From positions 1 to 64,000 of the forward strand of contig VWPU01000938.1 in assembly GCA_013398955.1 (NCBI GenBank): a stretch of 64,000 nucleotides of DNA, written 5' to 3'. Of the stretch, positions 55,401-64,000 are shown piece after piece. The first letter of the stretch is position 1; each line of letters starts with the position of its first letter. This stretch comes from Callaeas wilsoni (lineage: Eukaryota > Chordata > Aves > Passeriformes > Callaeidae). A program made the translations under genes and the position numbers. The notes below the pieces were generated by a model. It did no database searches and was not told the DNA's origin. It saw nothing but the letters and a program-made list of their open reading frames with translations.

Positions 55401-57952
55401 GAAATCATGGAGATAATAGAATTCTAGTAGCATCCATAGAATGCTAGGAGCTCTCCACACAGCTTCACTCATCAGCTGTAAATAAACCACACCAAGTAAA
55501 GAACTGTTTGCCATTAAGTATTGGGTCCTGCTGCATTTCTCTGCTCAGAATATGAAATGCTTTTTCTCCCAGCCTGGCTCTGCGGAGCTTGCTTCAGGTT
55601 TAAAAAACAATAATCCTGTCACATCTTCAGGGTACCAACTCCACAAGTTTAAGAAAAACATGTTTCCGAGACAAATACTATGCCAAATTAAAGTAATAGC
55701 AGAAACATGATGTCAGCTGTGCCTGGAACCATCCCAGCCATGCTTGAGGGCGCTGAGGAATTCTCCATTCATTCACTGGGAAGTAGCCACCAACTGTGCT
55801 TGGTTGCAAGCCACAAAAATGCTGTATTGCAAAGAAACCCAAAGTCCTTCACAGCGAACAGCCATCGCTCCATCCTGCAAACAGGACAGGACAGCACAGC
55901 CACCAGAAGACCTTTCAATCCCCCAGAGGGTGAAATACAGCCACAGCATTTCTTCTCGACTTCTGCCTCGTACCACCAGCTCGTGAACTGTCTTCACCTT
56001 CTACCCTAAGGTTCTTCCAGCAGGATTTTCCAAGCACAGCTCCACGTTGGACAGACCACAAGCTTGCAGTGAGCAAAGCTTAGGATCAGGCTTGCTAGTG
56101 CAGAAGTCCAGCTGGCTCCAGGCATTGCCCGTTCCAGACCTTTCTCTTTCTGATGCAGAGATTTCCCTGCAATGCACTTGCCCTGAATCTGTCCTCTGGT
56201 GAATACACAGGACCTTCTGGGTCCTTAACAAACGTGAAGTCAAAGCAGTATCTCTGGAAAAAAAATCTGATTTTATATGTGACGGTGTCCAAAACTGTTC
56301 TGCAACACGAGAGTGATTAAGTAAATGGCACCGTTTCCTCTCATTTCAGTTTTAGTTTATATTATTTGCTGGATTCAACCCCGGTGAACCAAGTATCCAG
56401 GCTTAAAGCACAACAGCAAGAAACAGTTATTGCCTAATGAATCCTCCTTAATGAAGTCTTCTCCTGTCCCTTTATTTTAAATAAACTCTAAATGCTCATT
56501 GCTGTGGTAATTCCAGGGTTTTATTCCTCCTTCTAAAAATACTGTTCTCAGTTAAAGGAGAAACACTAAGGATCATTAGTTTCAAATTCTAACTCTATTA
56601 GCAGAGTGTAACCAGGAGGCCATGTGTGGAATGCAGATCTTGTGACTCAGCACACGCTGCTTTTCAGCACTGCAAAGGTCAAGCCCAGCCGAGCTGCTCC
56701 GTCTCCAAAGGCGTAGGGAGAGCTCTCGCCAGTGCCCCACTTTGTAGCTCACTTACAGCTGCATCTGCTTTGCACAAATAAGCACCATTCAACACACCAA
56801 ATCCTAATGTAATTACTGACCACTGCTATTTTCGTGACACTTAAGGTCACTCCTGAGGGTCCAACCTATTCTTTAGGCGTATAATGCGAGAACATCTGCT
56901 CCCAGCTCAGCAGACAAGTTAAATATAGCTCACGCAGCGCTGCTCTGGCACAGGAGCTTAAGGTCAGGTGAGGCGCGCGCATTTCGCGCAGGGCAAACGC
57001 TTTCTCGGTGCAGGAGAGGTCTCGTGTCCTTTAGAGAAGTGTCCCCTTGGCAGAGCTGTCAGCTGAGGCCAAGTGGCGCCTCTCTATCAGCTCCCAGTCC
57101 CCAGGCAGCTGAATGCCCTGTGTCCCATCAAGGCTGACACAGAGTATGTGAAGCATCTACTTCAGTTGTCTTTCAGAAAGATCTGTAATGAATCCCCTCG
57201 CAAAGATTTGTAAAAATCATGCTACCAGAGATCGTATGATATGAAGTACTCAAGTCAACCAACTGGGGTTTGAGTCCACTGGACATAAAAGGCAACAGGA
57301 GCAGAGTAAGGCCAGGAATGAGCAGAACTGCATCCAATTACCCTCAGAAAGTATTTTTCCTTGCATAGCTGAAGCAGAAAGCCACAACCAGCACCACGAA
57401 GAGTTTTCAGCAGAGAACAGTTATTTATATGTACAATATACAGAGTGAGCACATGTGCACAGCGTGTTCCACTGCAGAACTCGCTCTGCAAACTCTGGTG
57501 AATTCACCCTTCCCACAGAAAGACTGTTGGCCTTTTATTTGATATATCAAAACACACACATCAACACTCCCTGCATTACTAAATTAATTAAAACAGTTCC
57601 AGAGAAAATAAGGATGCCACCAAGACGGCTACATTTCTATGTTTTCAGTTAATTAAGTTAACTGCCTGCAAATTTGCTGTAGACAATGACAATAGATTCA
57701 AGCACCCTTCAGTAAGTCCACGTGTAGGTAACACACAACCCAGATTGAAATGACATATTTTTGGTGTCTTACCAAGCAAAGGTACTTTGTTCTGCAGCAG
57801 CTCACAATAGCCTGCGGTGAGAATTCCAACAGGATTGCTTGGAACAAACCGTCCTTCTTTTACTAAACGTTCACACGTCCGCATCAGAGTCCCTGAGAAC
57901 TGAGAAGGGTCGACTCCGTAGTCCCTCCAGCCACCAACACCATCTGCCACCC
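49420..57952 (-). CDS. PPTC7: PPTC7, mitochondrial PP2C phosphatase, coding exons 2-6 (5' partial)
   Basis: PPTC7 is a mitochondrial PP2C-type Ser/Thr phosphatase that activates COQ7 for coenzyme Q synthesis and limits BNIP3/NIX-driven mitophagy. Exons in transcript order: 57952-57773, 55046-54848, 52711-52588, 50936-50807, 49478-49420, with stop TGA at 49422-49420. Splice sites and phases agree. PP2C metal-binding motifs are visible: GVADGVGGW (Asp-Gly), [26 protein letters not shown] and [14 protein letters not shown], ending AEYTD. The 230 encoded residues are almost identical to mammals, one visible difference being [11 protein letters not shown] for GILTTSYCELL. The missing first exon should hold the mitochondrial targeting N-terminus and the start of the catalytic domain, and must lie right of 64000. 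The gene is convergent with RAD9B. Confidence 0.96.
50937..52587 (-). other. PPTC7: PPTC7 intron 4
   Basis: About 1.65 kb between the exon encoding [10 protein letters not shown] and the one beginning [12 protein letters not shown] see no exon, RNA gene or clear transposon in it. ORFs on both strands lack family similarity. Confidence 0.65.
52712..54847 (-). other. PPTC7: PPTC7 intron 3
   Basis: About 2.1 kb. It contains one diverged CR1 fragment at about 53985-54105. Otherwise I see no recognisable feature. Confidence 0.65.
53985..54105 (-). mobile_element. CR1 LINE 3' fragment in a PPTC7 intron
   Basis: ATAGAATCCTTTAGGTTGGA followed by AAAGATTCAAGCTCGTTGAG and TCCAAAAC matches the minus-orientation CR1 terminus (AGAATC...GGTTGGAAAAGA...GAGTCCAAC). 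It is diverged beyond that core. Confidence 0.8.
55047..57772 (-). other. PPTC7: PPTC7 intron 2
   Basis: About 2.7 kb. A CpG-containing patch occurs near 56925-57000, with no start codon or donor I would trust. No other feature was seen. Confidence 0.6.
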
Positions 57953-60900
57953 CTGCAAGGAAACACAAAACCAGTTACCTGAACAGAAATGGTGTGCAAA
58001 ACAAGGGGTTTAATTATTCACATCACTTATGATATTTAGCAACTAAAAGGTAGGACATGGCACCTGCCTGGAAAACATTTTTAATTAACAAATAAATTTC
58101 TGAGTATTTGTAAGGTAACTTCTGACACCATCTCCCAGACAAATCTCCAAGTATAATCTGAATTGCTGAAAGGAAGGAAAAGTCTAATGCTGAGAATGAG
58201 GAGGCTGACTCCACTAGAGAACAAATAATGAGAAATTTGGGGTTAAGATGGAGATTCAATCCCATTAACCTCTCATCAGTCCATTAAAAGGGAAGAGGTT
58301 TTCTTAATTTTAAAAGTGAAGGTCAACATTTTAACTAGTACAGAAATGACACAGAAACTCTTCCTGCTATTCAGCAGCACAGTTTTTCCTCAGACTACCT
58401 GCTCATATGAAGGACAATGATTTTCATTTGGTGTTCTAATTATCTGTAGAAAATAAACCTCCATTTTACAAGTGTTTTCCAAAAATCCACGTAACCAACA
58501 CAATGCTGGGACCTACCCCTTTCAAGGAGAGTTTGTTGCTTCAGCCAAGCAAGAGAATGAAAACTGACTATGATCCAGACAATTTCCAGTTATTCAAAAT
58601 AACCTGGATATCAGAGAATTAGACCAATTCTGCCAAAGCCTGGGAAGCTTCTAAGCAACCACAAAACAGTGATTGTGGTCACAGAAAGGGGGTGATCAGA
58701 GGGAGGTGAGCAGCAGACACATTTTCTGGCAGCCATTTGGTTCAAGAACTTTGAACTTCTTCCAATTGCCTAAATGATAAAAGCAAAATACTGCTGAAGG
58801 TATTATTTGAGATTAGAATGTTACTATGTGGAAATTTTTTCCCAAAATCTTTTTGATCCTCAGCACGGGACAAACCATTTCAAACAGAGATTTCCAACAC
58901 ATAGTAAAGCTGAAATATGTTCATGATAAAAGCACAAAAAGTGAATTTCAGAGCTCAGATTGTGCTGAAGGACAGTCTCCTCAGGAAAAAAACGCTGCTA
59001 TTATCAAAGGCATGAAAATGTGAGTGAGAAGATAAAACTCAGTGTCCTCATCTCCCAATGCCCTTCACATGGGACATGGTCTGAAACTGAGACGGAAGGT
59101 TTAGAGCCGACCTTGGCGTGAACTATAATCTGACAGGAGGTTATAGCCAGATTCTGAACAGCCTATCAACATTAATCAGATTTCTCCCTAAAATAGTGCA
59201 CAACCTTTTAGACACCTGCTTTGTCCCTTTGCTTTCTCAGAAGAATGTTACAGGAATGCAGATCCCTGCATTCACCTCTTTGAGCAGTCTCTGGGAAGAA
59301 GCTCATGCAAAAGCACCCGGAATTCTCAGAAATTACTTTTCTGGATTCTTCAAGAACAGATTAATCATCTCTCTACAGGTCTCACAACCTCAGGTTAATA
59401 CTGGCTTAACTCTTTGCTTTCTGCTGCCACACAGACAAGCCTAGAATAAGAGACCATAAAGGAGAAGTTCTAGATCCAGAACTTGAAATACAAACTCAGC
59501 TTCAGGTCAGATGATGGTGCTTTATGTGAAGTTACCAGATAAACTTTATTTTCCTTCCCTTTAAGATGAACATAGTCTAGATGTATTTCTGCATTTCTTC
59601 ACTGACAACGGGGTTAATGCAATGAAAAGATGATGTTTGACAAATGCTGCCCAAAGCTCTTGGCTCCCAAGGTGGTTATGATGAAAGCTCGGCAGAGGTT
59701 ACGGAGATCCCTCAAGTGATCCAGAAAATCCTTTTATATCAGTGTTGGGAAACACTGAAACGCAAACACTGCAGCTTTAGCACAGAGTACCAGAAAGCCA
59801 TCGCAGCAAGCACCTGAGAAGGTCAATTATCAAAACCTATTCAATTTTTAAAGGAAAAATGAGTATGCCATCTGACTTTCTTTGTTCATTCCTTACTCCA
59901 GGCAGGAAATGTGAATCCATAATCATGGCAGCACCCTTCAGACTCTATCCTGAGCCATGGACTGCCTTTGTCTGCCTGCCTTCCTGTCTGCTTTTTGCAA
60001 GCGCTAAACAGCTTTAAGTAGGTTCTGCCCGTGCCTTCCAAAGCAATCACCCTCTAGACATGCACCAGCAGCTCCTCTGCCTTTGCCTGGTACCACGCTG
60101 AGGACAGACTGTCTGATCCCACGGCTCCAGGACGGCTCCGCTGCCTCCCGGCTCCACCTCCACACAACCACTGCATTCAGGAGCAGGCCCCGGGGGCTGC
60201 TTTCGCCTCCACAACCCCCAGCCATCAGTTCTATTTCTTGGTCTTGCCCCAAATGGAAAAGGTGGGGGTTTATAAAGGTTTGGGGCCAAGACCATCAATC
60301 ACCCTGTCCTACCTTCGATATGGTTTTAAAATAAACCCAGCATCTTCACGTCCTACAATCTCTGTAAACTGAACGGTTTCACGTGGGAAAGGAATATGTG
60401 ATTTTGCAACAGTTTGAGTAAACTGCTACTGAAATAGATGAAATGTAAATGAGAATAAAGCTTAAGTAAACTTTGTGCTATGTGATATACAGCAAACAAG
60501 AAGCGAAACTATTTCCAACTCCAGAAGTAGCAAAAATGAAAAACTCAGCTTTGATTAATACCAGGTTTTTCCTCTGTCATCAAAAGAAAATTCAACGGTG
60601 TTGCTATTGGCAGGATCACTCCCAAGGAATAATGCCAAGTTCTATTTATATATAATACCTTTGCTTTCATCCAAGAAAAAAATAGGTATATATTCAAAAT
60701 AATTACCTTTTCAACAAATACTCAGGTTTTCCTTTGGGCCATAAACCATTGTGTTCCAGTATCAACCCTATCACAAATTAGGAATCACAGGACATTTAAG
60801 ACAAACTGCATGGCTGAGAATTGCTGAAATTGAACTGTACACAAACCTTGGGGGGTTTTTTCATTCAAACCATTCAGTAAATGAGAAAATTTTATAGGAA

Positions 60901-63900
60901 AAACATTTCTGTGGCTATTCCCTGTCCAAGTCCATGTAGAAATTACACAAACATGCACGTGACAGCTCAATGCCTGCAGCCAGATGAACCAGCACTGTAA
61001 ATAAAGCAATTGAAAATTTCACAATAAACTACTTCAAAAGAATAAATTCTTCTCATGTATTTAACTATAGCACAGAGATCTTTCAGAATCTGAGAGTTAA
61101 CACTCCACTACATCGCCTTGTGCTAGAAAATACACAAATATGCCTGCCAGATAAAGTACTTGCTGCATCTGTCAATCCAAAAACGGACTTTTTCCAACTC
61201 CTCAAAGAGTCAGTTTATCAAAATCTCTCTCAGAGAAACACCTGTCAGGAAGTTACAAGACAAAGCACAACTGACTGATGCTGCAGCACTGAAACGGAGC
61301 CAGGGAAGATGCTGGCAGTGAAACTTGTTAAAGCTGATTTCAAAATGCTAAAAGCACCTGGGATAAGATACCAGCTGAAATGCAAATGTGCAGTTGTTTT
61401 GCCTGCCAGCACATGAGCTCCCTGCAGAAGCCCAGGGAAAACCAGCCAGTGCTGAAAGCAGCAATATCTGCATTTCACCACTCGTGTGAGTGAGATCCAG
61501 GTGTTCTGCCCGGTTCAGATCAAATATAAACTAAACAGCCTGAAAGTTCATAACAAACCCCTGATACTGATCAAGCCCTGTTTAATATAAATAATGCTAT
61601 GAGGGGCAGTTCTGGTTAGCTGAGAAATTAACCTGCCCAGGGTCAGAGTCCAAAAGCACCACCCTGTCCTAAAAACCTCTTGAGGGATGGATACTTTGAA
61701 ATATTGCATCAGCCAAGAATAAAAATCACACAGAGAAGCAGCAGGCAGGCACAAGTGTGCCAGCAGGAGCTGCTTTTGCACGCAACCACAATTAACTTTC
61801 TAAGGCACTCCGCACATCCTACTGAACTTTCAATTTCTTGAGATCCTTACCTGAAATAGCAATGAATCACTGCTAAAAGAACATCAAAAGGATATATTTA
61901 TAACTGAATTTTGCATCGAATATGAAGGCTAAAATGGTAAAAAAGTGCAATGAGTTGCACCACACGAGTTTGAAATTTAGCACCTACTATTTGTCAACAT
62001 ATCAGAACCGAGATAAACTGGTAAGATTTCTTGTTTTATCACTGGTGGGATAAATCACACACCTAGACAGGTTCTCCACCTAAAGCAAGTCCAATGCTCA
62101 CTGACCCTCAGCAGCTTCCCTGGATCTGGTAGAGCCACAGGGTGTCTATTCCCCTCAAGGTTTTGACAAAGAAATAACCCAGTTAAATACAAATCCCCCG
62201 AAGGCAGATTGTGTGTGACTGCAAACAAGTTACAGAGGGAAAGGTTACTTATTCACACTGTTACAGTAAAACTTAAACTACCCTTGCATGAAACAGAAAG
62301 GTTCTGGAAGAGTAACTGGGTAAGTGACAGCAAGGAGCAAAAAGCAAAGGCAAAGGGAGCAATGATCTTGAAGAACAAACTGAAGGAGAAACACAGAACT
62401 GGAAACATCAAATTGTGCATCTGCTCCCAGAAGAAAGCAAGAGTTCCTCATATCTATTTCACCCCCAAAACAGCACACTTGTTTCTGAAGCAGATTTTTA
62501 CCAGGTGGATTTCTTCCCTATTTTACTGAAGTCTGAGAGATCATTCAGTGGTTTTGGGGTGCTCCAGGAGAAAGCTAAACTATAATTTATTTCTGCAGGC
62601 TTTATAAAAAATTCCCCAGTTACAACTATTTAATTTCTCAAGGTGTTCAGTGACTGTGGAACTGATGAGAAAGGACAGATACCGGGAGCAGACACTGAAA
62701 TAAATCCTTGCCAGCCTGACCCACCTCAGGCTCAGTATTCACAGCATGGATGAATCAGAGCAAAGAGCAGGGGATTTTTCCACCGCTTCCTATGGCATAG
62801 GTATGATTAATCCTCACCTCCTGCACTGTGCTCAGCTTTGCTTATTTCCCTCTGATTTCTGACAGAACCTGCTCTTCCTTCAGGCCAAGATCTGGGCACG
62901 AATGGAAAACGGGCTGCCATCAACAAGCATCAACAGCACTTACAGCTAAAACTAGTGTTCAGCTGGAAATCCTGACCTGGATACTTGTGTGCAGCGTCCT
63001 TGCAGAAACTGTGGGAAAGAAGAGTACCCAGATGGAAGTGTCATTCTCAGAGGTCACATTCAGTGCTGCTCCAGAGCAGCTCTGCTGACAAGAAAGTCAG
63101 CCAGTGTGACCGTCACCGAGGTGCTTCTCCAGCTGCAGTTTCCCTACAAATGCCAGCTCCGATGCTCCCATGTCAAACACAAGATTTCCTGTGGCCTGTT
63201 ACAAACTAAGACACGTGTACAGCTCTGTAAATCTCTGATCACTGCCTCTCCGGCGCCCCGAGCTCTCCAACACGGTAGTAGGGTAGTAAAAGGCTACTCC
63301 GAGGGAGGCAGGCGGGTGATTCTCACATCCTTCAGTGTGATAAGTTGTGATAAGGCAGCAATCTCTTTAATCGGAATGATACCAAATAAACCACTTAACA
63401 TAGTCCTCTGTAACCTTCAGGCATCCAAATAAGGATCCCTTCCTCCTCTACAGCTGCCAGAACAACCTTGACCTTTCATCTACAAATCCTTTTAGGTGTT
63501 GAAGTTTACTTTTCCCGATGACAGTGATACTAACGATACTCCAGAGGCTTTGTCACTCTGCAGTTTTACCTATGCAGGCTGCTGACAAACTTAATTTTCC
63601 AACCAAGTGCAGTTCCTTTCACTTTAGAGTAGCTGTCCTGCAGCACCCAGACGCTCTCCTCCTTTCCTCTCCCCCCAAAAACTAAAACTCAAGATTTGCA
63701 GCAAACAGAACAACTGTCAAATTTTAACTCTGCAGTGAACAAGCAGTTTCCTGCTGCCAGACAGTTTTTCCTTGCTCCTGGGGGACAGAAATAGTTTGGA
63801 AGAGTCAAGTCACACCGGCTACACCCAAACTTGTACCCAGCATAGACATTGTATAAGTGATGCTGTCACGGGATGCGCATTGGCTGCTGCAATGTTTCAA

Positions 63901-64000
63901 TAATGAGTCACACAACAGCTTGGAAAATCCATAAAAAACGAGCAAAGACATCAGGAGCCTGATAAGGCTGCAATAAGCAAGAAAAGGCAGATCCCAAAAT
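57953..64000 (-). other. PPTC7: PPTC7 intron 1 (continues beyond the window)
   Basis: The acceptor of PPTC7 exon 2 is at 57954-57953 on the minus strand, with exon phase requiring one base from an upstream exon. No exon-1-like sequence and no CpG island occurs up to 64000, so this 6 kb is first-intron sequence. The open frames in it do not resemble known proteins, and I see no RNA gene. Confidence 0.7.

Noticed and set aside
62989..63432. 147-codon plus-strand ORF near the right end, with Cys-rich segments
   Set aside because: It lies antisense in PPTC7 intron 1. The Cys pairs are not arranged like a known zinc-binding domain and nothing around it looks like a promoter or exon.

Overview
The window is eukaryotic and almost certainly avian. 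Several short copies of the 3' end of a CR1 LINE are scattered through it, and the genes are spliced from short exons with compact introns and GC-rich CpG-island promoters. I resolved four genes exon by exon, checking GT/AG sites and reading phase at every junction. A possible fifth is clipped at the left edge. I see no prokaryotic feature, CRISPR array, RNA gene or phage/plasmid element.

Layout. (1) 1-400: CpG-island promoter, probably divergent, with a likely RSRC2 first exon leaving leftward and KNTC1 going rightward. (2) 371-1460: minisatellites, first a 42-bp unit with 11 indistinguishable copies, then a 103-bp unit. (3) 1702-32385 (+): complete KNTC1 (Rod), 63 coding exons, 2224 codons before the stop. 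(4) 34018-37219 (-): complete VPS29, 186 residues, including a 12-nt microexon. (5) 37020-38500: divergent VPS29/RAD9B promoter region, interrupted by a CR1 copy and an AT-rich stretch. (6) 38149-45387 (+): RAD9B with ten intact exons, but the exon expected between the second and third is degenerate. (7) 49420-57952 (-): PPTC7 coding exons 2-6 with a 3' UTR of about 3.3 kb. Its first exon lies beyond the right edge, so 57953-64000 is intron.

The genes do not form a pathway. KNTC1 serves the spindle checkpoint, VPS29 endosomal retromer/commander sorting, RAD9B the 9-1-1 DNA-damage clamp, and PPTC7 mitochondrial dephosphorylation and mitophagy control. VPS29-RAD9B-PPTC7 keeps the order and orientation known in mammals. 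KNTC1 lies directly next to VPS29, whereas in human they are about 12 Mb apart on 12q24.

The observations most worth checking are the apparent loss of RAD9B exon 3, a possible in-frame 29-codon cassette exon in KNTC1, the VPS29 microexon, the repeat insertion in the shared VPS29/RAD9B promoter, and the homogeneous 42-bp minisatellite beside the KNTC1 promoter. I found no convincing undescribed system.
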